Assembly (NCBI GenBank): GCA_900319525.1
Contig: ONOU01000023.1
Location: 1 to 42,703 of the forward strand
DNA length: 42,703 nt
Reading direction: 5' to 3'
DNA from: an uncultured Prevotellaceae bacterium
Lineage (GTDB): Bacteria; Bacteroidota; Bacteroidia; Bacteroidales; Muribaculaceae
This document shows positions 8,206-18,003 of this stretch, in pieces. The first letter of the stretch is position 1. Each line of letters opens with the position of its first letter. A program made the position numbers and the translations under genes. Below the pieces are notes generated by a model. The model worked only from the letters and a program-made list of their open reading frames with translations, made no database searches and was not told the origin of the DNA.

Positions 8206-9303
8206 TTATCGCTTGAAACGGCTCATCTCGTACAGTGCCGGCAGGGCCTTGCCATTGGCGCTGTTGAACAGACCGCGATTCAAGCCCCAGTTGCTGTGCT
8301 CAAAACGGGTACCGTAGCGGTTCTCCTCAGGGTACCACCAGAAGAGGCCCGTCACGTTGGCATGGCGGTTCAATTCGGCAACCAGGTCGGCAGTGAATTG
8401 GCGCTGGCCCTCGATGGTTCCCGGCATGCAATGGGAGAAATCCTCCTCGCCACGGTTCACACCATCGTGCAGATAGTAATAGGCCGCCTCGACAATCATC
8501 ACTGGCTTGTCGGGGAAACGCATGGCTAGCGAGTCAAGCGTCGAGCCCAGGTTGGGAATCGTACCATGCCACATGGGATAGTAACTCAAGCCGATGATGT
8601 CATAGTCCACAGCAGCTGCCCGCAAGCGGTCATAATAGTTACGGGTCATTTCCCACTGGCCGGCCTTCTCGGTATGGATGATGATGCCAGCCGAAGGGCA
8701 CACCTCGCGGCAAGCCTTGCAGCCGGCCTTGAGCAAGCCAGTGAAGACGTCCCAATTGTCGGCACTCATCGGGTCAACACGCCCCACGGGCCAGTCCATA
8801 CCGAAGGTGATTTCGTTGCCCACCTGAATCGTTGCGGGGACCACGCCAGCAGCCTTGAGCGCCAACAGACAATGGCGGGTATAGCGGTAGATGCTGTCGG
8901 TCAACGCCTTTGCTTTCAGTCCTTCCCATCGTTTTGGGGTAAACTGCTTGGCAGGATCAGCCCAGGTGTCACTATAATGGAAATCCAGCATCACCTCAAA
9001 GCCGCGCGCCCTGATGGTCTTGCACAGGTTGATGACATAGTCCAGGTCCTGGCACACGCCCTCGTCATGATGACGGCCCGGCGCATTCTGCGGGTCAACG
9101 AACAGTCGCACACGCATCATGTTCCACCCCTGTTGCTTGAACAGGTCATAGGGGTCAACCGTTACGCCACACGAACCCTTATAAATCACGCCATTACGCG
9201 CATTTGAGGTCATCATCGACACATCCCCACCCAGCCACGACCGTGCAACGACAGAGATGGCAACCAGCACCAGCGATAGGAGTAAGACCACACGTTTCAT
9301 CAT
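8206..9303 (-). CDS. Secreted endo-beta-1,4-galactanase, glycoside hydrolase family 53
   Basis: 365 residues with a signal peptide (MMKRVVLLLSLVLVAISVVA). GH53 enzymes cut beta-1,4-galactan side chains of pectin (arabinogalactan I). The fold starts at LGGDVSMM; DFHYSDTWADP is the family signature near 107-117. The acid/base Glu164 is in QVGNEITFGM and the nucleophile Glu272 in IVEAAYYY. The protein is full length with both catalytic residues. No SusC/SusD pair is adjacent, so it is not part of a canonical polysaccharide utilisation locus here. The nearest partner is the EamA transporter downstream. Confidence 0.95.
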   Translation of the reverse strand: MMKRVVLLLSLVLVAISVVARSWLGGDVSMMTSNARNGVIYKGSCGVTVDPYDLFKQQGWNMMRVRLFVDPQNAPGRHHDEGVCQDLDYVINLCKTIRARGFEVMLDFHYSDTWADPAKQFTPKRWEGLKAKALTDSIYRYTRHCLLALKAAGVVPATIQVGNEITFGMDWPVGRVDPMSADNWDVFTGLLKAGCKACREVCPSAGIIIHTEKAGQWEMTRNYYDRLRAAAVDYDIIGLSYYPMWHGTIPNLGSTLDSLAMRFPDKPVMIVEAAYYYLHDGVNRGEEDFSHCMPGTIEGQRQFTADLVAELNRHANVTGLFWWYPEENRYGTRFEHSNWGLNRGLFNSANGKALPALYEMSRFKR

Positions 9304-9381
9304 CTCACTTGAATTGAAAGTTATTGAATAAAACTAAAATAAGGTGTTGATGGTCAATGATCATCAACACCTTTGCGATGT

Positions 9382-9455
9382 CGGGGTGACTAGATTCGAA
9401 CTAGCGACCCCACGCCCCCCAGACGCGTACTCTAACCGGACTGAGCTACACCCCG
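9382..9455 (-). tRNA. tRNA-Pro, anticodon GGG
   Basis: Read on the minus strand, a complete cloverleaf folds: acceptor CGGGGTG/CACCCCG, D arm GCTC/GAGT, anticodon arm CGCGT/GCGTG around CTGGGGG (anticodon GGG, reading CCC and CCU), and T arm GCTAG/CTAGT around TTCGAAT. Length is 74 including the discriminator A at 9382. The 3' CCA is not encoded (next bases CATC), so it must be added enzymatically. It has its own promoter. Confidence 0.96.
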
Positions 9456-9494
9456 ATCGCACTTTCCGAAACGCATTTGTTTCGTAAAGCGGTG

Positions 9495-9525
9495 CAAAGG
9501 TAATGCCGTTTAGGTTACTGACCAA
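9495..9525 (-). promoter_or_regulatory. Promoter of tRNA-Pro
   Basis: On the minus strand TTG (9523-9525), 20 bases, then TACCTTTG (9495-9502), about 40 bases before the mature tRNA 5' end. Confidence 0.65.
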
Positions 9526-9653
9526 ATTTTTTTGCAACTTTTTTAAAATATTTTTTCTCACCATTAGGGCTCGGAAGGGGCTAACTAACATATAATAAAC
9601 AGGTTAATCACAAAGAATATCACTCACTCAGGAAGGTGAACAGCATCATGGCA

Positions 9654-9694
9654 AACGAGGCCTCTGGCCCTCAATTGAGACCAGAGACCTCGTT
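9654..9694. terminator. Hairpin after the aldolase gene
   Basis: AACGAGG-CCTCTGG pairs with CCAGAG-CCTCGTT around an AT-rich loop, 28 bases downstream of the aldolase stop. The stem is strong but no long T-run follows, so termination is likely but not certain. Confidence 0.5.
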
Positions 9695-9722
9695 ATGATT
9701 CAGTCTAGTGAATATCTACCTG

Positions 9723-10724
9723 TTACTCGGCCTTGCCGTCGCTGCCCAGCACCTCAATGATTTTGTGCTTGTACAGCTTCACCATCTCGTCGCGAGCGGG
9801 ACCGCAATACTTGCGGGGGTCAAACTCACCGGGCTTCTCGGCCAGCACCTTGCGCACGGCAGCGGTGAAAGCCAGGCGGCTGTCGCTGTCGATGTTGATC
9901 TTGCAGACGGCGCTCTTGGCGGCCTTGCGCAGCTGGTCCTCGGGGATACCTACGGCATCGGGCAGGTTGCCGCCGTTGGCATTGATGATGTCAACATACT
10001 CCTGGGGCACGCTCGACGAGCCGTGCAGCACGATGGGGAAGCCGGGGAGCTTCTTCTCTACCTCCTCGAGCACGTCAAATGCCAGGGGAGGAGGAACGAG
10101 CTTACCGGTCTTGGGATCGCGGGTGCACTGCTCGGGTTTGAACTTGTAGGCGCCATGGCTGGTGCCGATGCTGATGGCCAGCGAATCACAACCCGTGCGG
10201 GTAGCGAAATCGATCACCTCTTCGGGCTTGGTATAGTGTGACTCCTCGGCAACAACGTCGTCCTCGACACCGGCGAGCACGCCAAGCTCGGCCTCAACAG
10301 TCACGTCAAACTGGTGAGCATACTCCACAACCTTCTTGGTCAGCGCGATGTTCTCCTCATAGGGGAGTGATGAGCCGTCGATCATTACCGACGAGAAACC
10401 GAAGTCAACACATGACTTGCACAATTCAAAGGTGTCACCATGGTCCAGATGGAGGCAAATCTGGGGATGCTCCCAGCCCAACTCCTTGGCATACTCTACA
10501 GCGCCCTCGGCCATGTAACGCAGCAGCGTCTGGTTGGCATACTTGCGGGCACCACTCGATACTTGCAGGATGACAGGCGACTTTGTCTCGGCACATGCCT
10601 TGATGATAGCCTGTAACTGCTCCATGTTGTTGAAGTTGAACGCGGGGATGGCATAGCCGCCATCGATTGCCTTAGCAAACATCTCGCGAGTGTTCACGAG
10701 ACCTAAATCCTTGTAATTTACCAT
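9723..10724 (-). CDS. fba: Class II fructose-1,6-bisphosphate aldolase
   Basis: 333 residues from the ATG at 10722-10724. A further upstream in-frame ATG exists, but it would include the promoter, so the shorter start (MVNYKDLGLVNTREMF) is chosen. The enzyme cleaves or forms fructose-1,6-bisphosphate in glycolysis and gluconeogenesis, using Zn. Motifs: AIPAFNFNNMEQLQAI, HLDHGDTFEL (catalytic Asp and zinc His), EAELGVLAGVED, SIGTSHGAYKF (zinc His), LHGSSSVPQEY (zinc His) and KINIDSDSR (phosphate binding). It is a single-gene unit between the tRNA and a divergently transcribed dockerin-tailed gene. Confidence 0.96.
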   Translation of the reverse strand: MVNYKDLGLVNTREMFAKAIDGGYAIPAFNFNNMEQLQAIIKACAETKSPVILQVSSGARKYANQTLLRYMAEGAVEYAKELGWEHPQICLHLDHGDTFELCKSCVDFGFSSVMIDGSSLPYEENIALTKKVVEYAHQFDVTVEAELGVLAGVEDDVVAEESHYTKPEEVIDFATRTGCDSLAISIGTSHGAYKFKPEQCTRDPKTGKLVPPPLAFDVLEEVEKKLPGFPIVLHGSSSVPQEYVDIINANGGNLPDAVGIPEDQLRKAAKSAVCKINIDSDSRLAFTAAVRKVLAEKPGEFDPRKYCGPARDEMVKLYKHKIIEVLGSDGKAE

Positions 10725-10771
10725 AATTAGAAATAATATTATTGGAAAAAACTCAATATTCTTATTTTCCG

Positions 10772-10800
10772 CAAAGGTAATCAATTTTATGGTAGGACAA
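10772..10800 (-). promoter_or_regulatory. Promoter of the aldolase gene
   Basis: Minus strand: TTG (10798-10800), 18 bases, TACCTTTG (10772-10779). It gives a 5' leader of roughly 40 bases and supports the start at 10724. Confidence 0.65.
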
Positions 10801-10913
10801 TGCGATAGAGAAAAGTTTTTTTCAACAATGCGCCTGAATTCTGAGATTTTGTCCATTGACATTACGGTTAACACTAAAAACACATTAAATTTAAATCAAA
10901 AAACATTAAAACT

Positions 10914-10943
10914 TTGAAATATCACATAATTTATATATATTTG
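10914..10943 (+). promoter_or_regulatory. Promoter of the dockerin-tailed protein gene
   Basis: TTG (10914-10916), 19 bases, TATATTTG (10936-10943). The start codon follows about 85 bases later. The 10725-11028 intergenic stretch otherwise holds only AT-rich sequence between two divergent promoters. Confidence 0.6.
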
Positions 10944-11028
10944 CCGTCCAAATTATCAGGTTTCACTACAGGACGATTTTTCTTTATTATCCAACAAATA
11001 TTAACCAACTTAATTCAACAGAATTATT

Positions 11029-12198
11029 ATGAAGAAATTATTACTCATTGCTGCAATGGCAGCTCTGGCCCTAGGCGCTAGCGCCGATGGCTACAAGTTA
11101 GAGAAAGTGTGGACGCTCAATGCTCTTGACCTATTCCCGACGACCAACGACGTCCGTCAAGGCTTCGGCATGGACGGCAAGTTCTACATCCACAACAAGG
11201 CAGACCAGACCGTGTACATCATTGACCAGAACGGATTCACCGGCGAGACACTTCCCGGCGGTGCCAACTGCGGCATCTCGCGCGACGAGGCCGGTAACAT
11301 CCTGGTGAGCAACGCCACATTCCCCGGCAGCTGGGTTGCCGCCGGCCTTAAGGTCATCAACCCCAACACTGGAGATGTTGTTGAATACATCGTGCCCGAG
11401 GAGTGCGGCCTGATAGGACGCTGCGACTTCATCGGCAATGCCAAGGGCAACATGATGGAAGACGGCGTGTTGTACTTGACAGGCTGGGTCTCAAACGAAG
11501 TTTATACCGATGGTGTTGCCATCTTTACAGTGGAAGGAGGAGAAGTGAATGTGGACAATTGCTACCTGGCTACCTGCAACGGACTGGCCACCAACGCCTC
11601 GACCGTAATCAACTATTACAACGACCTGAATGGTGAACCTGCCCTGTTGTTCGCCTATCGTAGCGGCGCCCCCGGCAAGTTGGTTGCCGACGGCGATAAC
11701 TTCACCCGCACCGGCCTTGTTCTGCCTAATAAGGGTGCATGCAACGGCGTGTTCCCCCTCATCTGGGACGGGAAGGAACTGTTCGTCTATCCCACTTTGC
11801 CCAATTATCAGGATGGTTGGGCCATCTCCGAGGCTGGCGCCGAAGCTCCCATCGTAGAGGTTCCCTCCTCAGTAACGGCCAATCCCAATGGCATCCAGTG
11901 TAACTGGCTCAATGCCGAGATCGACGAGAACGGTGTGATCATCTACCAATATGTTCCCGGCGGCCAGATCAGCGTTTATCGCCTGACCAAGGACGAGGCT
12001 CCCGAGTACATGCGCGGTGACGTTGATGGCGACAACAATGTGAATATCTCGGATGTCACCACCCTGATCGACATCCTGCTGAGCGGCAGTGAGGCCCCTG
12101 CATCGGCCGACTGCGACGGGGATTCACAGGTGAACATTTCGGACGTCACCACCCTGATTGACTACCTGCTGAGTGGCAACTGGCCTGCTGAGGAGTAA
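11029..12198 (+). CDS. Secreted protein with a C-terminal type I dockerin-like domain
   Basis: 389 residues. A signal peptide (MKKLLLIAAMAALALGASA) leads into a region of about 310 residues with repeated short beta-like stretches (GFGMDGKFYIHNK, YIIDQNGFTGETLPGG, GISRDEAGNILVSN), suggesting a beta-propeller, though I cannot name the family. The last 55 residues form two EF-hand-like dockerin repeats: GDVDGDNNVNISDVTTLIDI and DCDGDSQVNISDVTTLIDYL. Each has calcium-loop Asp/Asn at positions 1, 3, 5, 9 and 12, as in cellulosomal dockerins. Bacteroidales have no classical cellulosome, so the partner is unknown; two proteins near 31-35 kb have cohesin-like N-termini. It is monocistronic, with its own promoter and terminator. 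Confidence 0.85.
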   Translation: MKKLLLIAAMAALALGASADGYKLEKVWTLNALDLFPTTNDVRQGFGMDGKFYIHNKADQTVYIIDQNGFTGETLPGGANCGISRDEAGNILVSNATFPGSWVAAGLKVINPNTGDVVEYIVPEECGLIGRCDFIGNAKGNMMEDGVLYLTGWVSNEVYTDGVAIFTVEGGEVNVDNCYLATCNGLATNASTVINYYNDLNGEPALLFAYRSGAPGKLVADGDNFTRTGLVLPNKGACNGVFPLIWDGKELFVYPTLPNYQDGWAISEAGAEAPIVEVPSSVTANPNGIQCNWLNAEIDENGVIIYQYVPGGQISVYRLTKDEAPEYMRGDVDGDNNVNISDVTTLIDILLSGSEAPASADCDGDSQVNISDVTTLIDYLLSGNWPAEE

Positions 12199-12236
12199 AC
12201 CAAGCACTTACTTTTATCCCAACAAGCATCATGACA

Positions 12237-12268
12237 GCAAGGGAACCCCATCAATGGGGCTCTCTTGC
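12237..12268 (+). terminator. Terminator of the dockerin-tailed protein gene
   Basis: GCAAG...CCCCAT pairs with ATGGGG...CTTGC around a two-base turn, with two small mismatches, followed by CTGTTTCTT. It lies 38 bases after the stop. Confidence 0.65.
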
Positions 12269-12310
12269 CTGTTTCTTGGCCCAAAGGCGACAATTTAGCC
12301 ATGCGTATTA

Positions 12311-12341
12311 TTGCTCTATCCAATAAAAAGGGTTAACTTTG
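12311..12341 (+). promoter_or_regulatory. Promoter of speA
   Basis: TTG (12311-12313), 20 bases, TAACTTTG (12334-12341). The GTG start of speA lies 46 bases downstream. A two-codon ATG-AAT-TAA minicistron at 12362-12370 lies in the short leader. Confidence 0.65.
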
Positions 12342-12387
12342 CGCACGCATTATCAACTAACATGAATTAAAACAAACCTGTAACGCC

Positions 12388-14304
<1,917 letters not shown>

Positions 14305-14354
14305 TTCTTTAGGACATCTAGAGTATCTAGATATTCTAGAAGTTCTAGAAGATC
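14305..14354. repeat. TCTAGA-rich spacer between speA and truA
   Basis: The 50-base gap contains five CTAG tetramers, four of them within TCTAGA, in near-tandem order (gtatctagatattctagaagttctagaag split over several copies). Similar CTAG runs occur at 15108-15118 and in the hairpin at 40779-40814. They can pair with each other in several ways. Role unknown. Confidence 0.5.
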
Positions 14355-15095
14355 ATGCGATATTTTATCAGGCTTGGTTATAAGGGAGCGGCCTACCATG
14401 GCTGGCAGGTGCAGCCCCACGACTGCTCGGTGCAACAGACCATCGAGGAGGCTATGGCCACGCTCCTGCGCACTCCCACCCCCATCACCGGAGCCGGGCG
14501 CACCGATGCAGGAGTGAATGCCCGCCTGATGGTGGCTCATTTCGATACCGAGCAGCCCATCAAGGACATTGAACGCTTTATCCATGGCTTGAATGCCCTG
14601 TTGCCGCCCGACATCGCCATCTACAGCGTGTCACCCGTTCATGACGAGGCCCATGCCCGCTTTGACGCCACCAGCCGCACCTACAAGTACTTTGCCGTCA
14701 CCCGCAAGGACCCTTTCCGCTACCCGCTCAGCTGGAAATGTCCGCCAGATCTTGATTTTGACCTGATGAACCAGGCCGCAGCCCGCCTGCTCGACTATAC
14801 CGACTTCACCTCCTTCTCCAAGCTGCACACCGACGTCAAGACCAACAACTGCCGCATCACTCACGCCCTGTGGACACTTGAAGACGAGCAGTGGGTGTTT
14901 ACCATCACGGCTGACCGCTTCTTGCGCAACATGGTGCGTGCCATCGTCGGCACCCTCGTCGAGGTCGGTCGCCACAAGATGACAGTGGAACAATTCTGTC
15001 AAGTCATCGAACGCAAGGACCGTTGCGCCGCCGGCACCTCGATGCCCGGCCATGCCCTCTTCCTCTGGGAGATCAAGTATCCCTATAGTATTTAG
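14355..15095 (+). CDS. truA: tRNA pseudouridine(38-40) synthase TruA
   Basis: 246 residues. It isomerises uridines 38-40 in the tRNA anticodon arm. The start MRYFIRLGYKGAAYHGWQ is typical; the catalytic Asp51 is in GAGRTDAGVNA; later motifs are YKYFAVTRKDPF, DFTSFSKLH and FLRNMVRAIVGTLVEVG. It follows speA by 50 bases of sequence crowded with TCTAGA motifs. No separate promoter of the usual type is seen in that gap, so it may be cotranscribed with speA. Confidence 0.97.
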   Translation: MRYFIRLGYKGAAYHGWQVQPHDCSVQQTIEEAMATLLRTPTPITGAGRTDAGVNARLMVAHFDTEQPIKDIERFIHGLNALLPPDIAIYSVSPVHDEAHARFDATSRTYKYFAVTRKDPFRYPLSWKCPPDLDFDLMNQAAARLLDYTDFTSFSKLHTDVKTNNCRITHALWTLEDEQWVFTITADRFLRNMVRAIVGTLVEVGRHKMTVEQFCQVIERKDRCAAGTSMPGHALFLWEIKYPYSI

Positions 15096-15155
15096 TTGTT
15101 AGTTGTTAGATGATCTAGATTATTGGGGCAATTTTAAAAAAATTGACCTAAGTGC

Positions 15156-15185
15156 TTGTCAGTTCGGGGAATTGTATTACCTTTG
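15156..15185 (+). promoter_or_regulatory. Promoter of rplU-rpmA
   Basis: TTG (15156-15158), 19 bases, TACCTTTG (15178-15185). This gives a leader of about 85 bases before the L21 start, long enough for autoregulation, but no specific structure was assigned. Confidence 0.65.
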
Positions 15186-15276
15186 CACCCGCATTAGTGC
15201 CCGCGGGGCTATGTAAAGCGTTGTGCAACTGGCACAGCCGCCTCAGGGACAGTTATTTAAACTACAAGTTAAACAA

Positions 15277-15597
15277 ATGTACGCAATTGTAGAAATTCAG
15301 GGACAGCAATTCCGCGCCGAGCAGGGCAAGAAGTTGTATGTTCACTATCTCGGCGACGAGCGCAAGGAAGGTGACTCTGTAGAGTTTGACCGCGTCCTGC
15401 TCGTGGATGCCGACGGTGCCGTTAAGGTTGGCGCACCTACCGTCGAAGGTGCAAAGGTTGTTTGCGAGGTAAAGGCTCCCCTCGTGAAAGGTGAACACGT
15501 CATCGTTTTCAAGAAGAAACGTCGCAAAGGCTATCGCCGCTTGAACGGCCATCGCCAGCAGTTCACTCAGCTTGAGATTAAAGAAGTCGTTGCTTAA
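15277..15597 (+). CDS. rplU: 50S ribosomal protein L21
   Basis: 106 residues from the ATG at 15277 ([20 protein letters not shown]), which is the universal L21 start; a longer in-frame start at 15223 would add 18 residues of unrelated leader and is rejected. L21 binds 23S rRNA in the large subunit. The C-terminus [20 protein letters not shown] is the conserved rRNA-binding end. It is followed after 30 bases by rpmA, the standard bacterial pair. Confidence 0.98.
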   Translation: MYAIVEIQGQQFRAEQGKKLYVHYLGDERKEGDSVEFDRVLLVDADGAVKVGAPTVEGAKVVCEVKAPLVKGEHVIVFKKKRRKGYRRLNGHRQQFTQLEIKEVVA

Positions 15598-15627
15598 TTA
15601 ACCATTTAAAAATCACAACTCTAGATT

Positions 15628-15897
15628 ATGGCACATAAAAAAGGTGTCGGCAGTTCTAAGAACGGCCGCGAGAGCGAAAGCAAACGCCTCGGCGTGAAGA
15701 TTTTTGGTGGTCAGTTTGCCAAGGCCGGTAACATCATCCGCCGTCAGCGCGGTACTCAGCATCGTCCCGGTCAGAACGTTGGCATGGGCAAGGACCACAC
15801 CCTCTATGCTCTGGTTGACGGCACTGTAGAGTTCCAGCACCGCGCTGGTCACACCTACATCAACGTGATCGAAGCTCCCAAGGAGGAACAGAACTAA
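15628..15897 (+). CDS. rpmA: 50S ribosomal protein L27
   Basis: 89 residues. Its N-terminus [20 protein letters not shown] is the flexible tail that reaches the peptidyl-transferase centre; there is no Firmicutes-style N-terminal extension needing cleavage. [10 protein letters not shown] and [21 protein letters not shown] follow. It ends the rplU-rpmA unit, which is closed by a strong hairpin 27 bases later. Confidence 0.98.
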   Translation: MAHKKGVGSSKNGRESESKRLGVKIFGGQFAKAGNIIRRQRGTQHRPGQNVGMGKDHTLYALVDGTVEFQHRAGHTYINVIEAPKEEQN

Positions 15898-15924
15898 AAA
15901 GGAACAACAAATCCCAACCCTAAC

Positions 15925-15965
15925 TTGGGTGGACACTATTGTTAAGGTAGTGCCCACCCAATTTT
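15925..15965 (+). terminator. Rho-independent terminator of rplU-rpmA
   Basis: TTGGGTGGACACTA pairs with TAGTGCCCACCCAA (one A-C mismatch) around a nine-base loop, followed by TTTT. It is placed between the converging rpmA and YkvA-like genes. Confidence 0.8.
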
Positions 15966-15995
15966 GTTGGCGCATAGGTCATATTTTTAAGCTGT

Positions 15996-16439
15996 TCAAT
16001 ACTCGACGGCCTCGACATCGATGACGCGGGAATCCATTGGGTCGATGTTGGGGATGTCAAAGTCGGCTTCATCGCCCTCCTCGGGACCAAACCACTCGCG
16101 CAGGCGTTCACGGGCCTTGGCCTGAATCTCTGGAGTGATGTATTTCCTCATCGTGAACAGTGCCCATGCCAGAGCGGCCAAGTCGTCGGTAAACCCGAGG
16201 GCAACAATCACATCGGGAATGAAATCCAGAGGCAGGATAAAGTAGCCTAGCGCACCAAGCACTTTGAGTTTGAGGCTCCTGGGGACGGACGGATCACGCG
16301 AGACGTAATAGAGCACAAGGACATAATAGACGGCCTTGCGGCCAGCCTTTTGCGCTACCTTCTTCAGTTTTTTCCACAGCTTGCTGTCGTTGAAGAACTG
16401 AACGTAATCATCGAGGTTGATGTTCTTGTTGATAGGCAT
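15996..16439 (-). CDS. YkvA-like DUF1232 protein
   Basis: 147 residues. The core VLYYVSRDPSVPRSLKLKVL then ALGYFILPLDFIPDVIVALG is the DUF1232 signature (YF[I/L]xPxDxIPD), with a membrane-associated hydrophobic segment. After it come FTDDLAALAWAL and an acidic C-terminal tail. The family is widespread in bacteria and its role is not established; some members are predicted membrane-associated proteins. It lies downstream of the GldE-like gene on the same strand, separated by 144 bases that hold two hairpins, so it may have its own control. Confidence 0.9.
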   Translation of the reverse strand: MPINKNINLDDYVQFFNDSKLWKKLKKVAQKAGRKAVYYVLVLYYVSRDPSVPRSLKLKVLGALGYFILPLDFIPDVIVALGFTDDLAALAWALFTMRKYITPEIQAKARERLREWFGPEEGDEADFDIPNIDPMDSRVIDVEAVEY

Positions 16440-16452
16440 TGCTTGATATCAT

Positions 16453-16536
16453 GTAATGGTCAATACGTTTGTTGCAAGCCATTACAGCAATTTGCGTGCC
16501 AAGTTGTTCAATATGGTCATCTTGATGACCATATTG
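16453..16536. repeat. Two hairpins upstream of the YkvA-like gene
   Basis: GTAATGG at 16453-16459 pairs with CCATTAC at 16479-16485. A perfect 13-base stem, CAATATGGTCATC/GATGACCATATTG, lies at 16509-16536 with a two-base turn. The second follows the GldE-like gene but has no T-run on the minus strand, so it could be a weak terminator, an RNA-stability element or an operator. Confidence 0.55.
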
Positions 16537-16583
16537 AGGTCTAGGGTCTAAGGGGAAGTGTTTAGGGGAGAGGGGCTTGCGGT

Positions 16584-17855
16584 TTAGGCAAGTTCTTGCT
16601 CCTCGTGGAGGGTGACTTTGACCTTGGCGATGCGGTGCTTGACCACCTTGTTGACGGTGAAGGTAAAGCGACCGTATTTCACGACCTCTTTCTCTTGCAG
16701 GAATTCGCCCTTGATGTCTAACAGGAAACCGGCGATGGTCTCGGCCTCCTCGGCATGCTCGCCCAGTTCCTCCTCGTCGATGTCGAGAACGCGGGCAAAG
16801 TCGCTCAAGAGGGTTTTGCCGTCAAAGATCCACGTGTCCTTGCTGATGCGGTTATAGAACTTCTCCTCGGTATCATACTCGTCATTGATGTCGCCGACAA
16901 TCTCCTCAAGCACATCTTCGAGGGTAGCAATACCCTGGGTACAGCCATACTCATCGACGATGATAGCCATGTGCATCTTCTTCTGGCGGAAGTCCTCCAG
17001 CAGGTCGTCGAGCATACGCGTTTCAGGGACGAAATAGGCGGGCCTCATGAGCGTCTGCCACTTGAACGTGTTATCGCGGGTGCCAATGTAGGGCAGCAGG
17101 TCCTTGGCATAGAGAATACCCTTGATATTGTCTGGCGTGTCCTCATAGACGGGCATGCGTGAATAGCCCGTGTCGATGACCTTGCGCACAACCTCGTCAA
17201 AGTCGTCGTCCTGATCAATGTCCACCACATCGACGCGGGGCCTCATGATGTCGCTCACCGTCTTGTCGCCAAAGGAGAGGATACCCTCGAGCAATTCCTT
17301 CTCGTCGGGGTTCTTGACCTCGCTCACCTCAAGGGCGCGCGTGAGGTCATCTACCGAGAGTTCCTCGGTCTGAGCGGGAACGACCTTGTTAACCAGACTG
17401 GTGCTGCGCACCAGCAGGGCCGTCAACGGCGAGAACAACTTGACAGCAGCCTTGAGCGGCGCAGACGCCATCGCGGCAAACTTGGTATTGAAGTTGGTGG
17501 CATAGAGTTTGGGTATCACCTCACCGAAGAGCAGAATCAAGAACGTGAGGATAACCGTCTGCACAATGAAATCCAGCACCGCGCTGTTGAATTCAAACAT
17601 CTGGTTCATCGCGTAGTTCAGCACGATAGCAATCATGACGTTTACCAGATTGTTGCCCACCAGGATGGTGGCCAACAGCTTCTCGGGGATGGACAGCAGG
17701 TAGCGCACGCGCTCACGTGCCGCTGGATCCTCAATGTCGTCAATATCATCCTTGTGCAACGAGAAATAAGCGATCTCGCTACCCGAGTTGAATGCCGACA
17801 GGAAGAGTCCCAGCACGGCGACTATAATGGCAATGATACTGCCCGATGTGGGCAT
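16584..17855 (-). CDS. gldE: GldE-like CNNM/CorC protein (DUF21, CBS pair, CorC_HlyC)
   Basis: About 423 residues from the ATG at 17853-17855 (MPTSGSIIAIIVAVLG); an in-frame ATG 25 codons upstream gives an unlikely polar extension. Domains: DUF21 with about four membrane segments (1-180), a CBS pair (about 195-325; IMRPRVDVVDI, YSRMPVYEDT, GILYAKDLLPYI, HMAIIVDEYGCTQGIATLED) and a C-terminal CorC_HlyC domain. The family includes magnesium/cobalt efflux proteins; in Bacteroidota the form with this architecture is annotated GldE, linked to gliding motility and the type IX secretion system in Flavobacterium. In a non-gliding gut species its role may be transport or T9SS support; this is unresolved. 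Confidence 0.85.
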   Translation of the reverse strand: MPTSGSIIAIIVAVLGLFLSAFNSGSEIAYFSLHKDDIDDIEDPAARERVRYLLSIPEKLLATILVGNNLVNVMIAIVLNYAMNQMFEFNSAVLDFIVQTVILTFLILLFGEVIPKLYATNFNTKFAAMASAPLKAAVKLFSPLTALLVRSTSLVNKVVPAQTEELSVDDLTRALEVSEVKNPDEKELLEGILSFGDKTVSDIMRPRVDVVDIDQDDDFDEVVRKVIDTGYSRMPVYEDTPDNIKGILYAKDLLPYIGTRDNTFKWQTLMRPAYFVPETRMLDDLLEDFRQKKMHMAIIVDEYGCTQGIATLEDVLEEIVGDINDEYDTEEKFYNRISKDTWIFDGKTLLSDFARVLDIDEEELGEHAEEAETIAGFLLDIKGEFLQEKEVVKYGRFTFTVNKVVKHRIAKVKVTLHEEQELA

Positions 17856-17959
17856 ATTGAAAGTGACAAGCGGATGAGTGCTTGCTGTGCAAAGTACCGA
17901 TAACAGGCACGATAACGGGTCAGGGTCCAAAATTAAAGTTGTTTTGTTGAATAATGCGA

Positions 17960-17990
17960 CAAAGATACACCATTTTTATCATCTACACAA
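17960..17990 (-). promoter_or_regulatory. Promoter of the GldE-like gene
   Basis: Minus strand: TTG (17988-17990), 20 bases, TATCTTTG (17960-17967). A leader of about 100 bases follows before the chosen ATG. Confidence 0.6.
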
Positions 17991-18003
17991 CAACTGCTTG
18001 AAA

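Noticed and set aside
8206-9303. GH53 as part of a polysaccharide utilisation locus
   Set aside because: No SusC/SusD pair, sensor-regulator or further glycosidases are adjacent; only a generic EamA transporter follows.
9364-9591. A 75-codon minus-strand frame covering the tRNA
   Set aside because: It reads through tRNA-Pro and its promoter; the cloverleaf explains the sequence.
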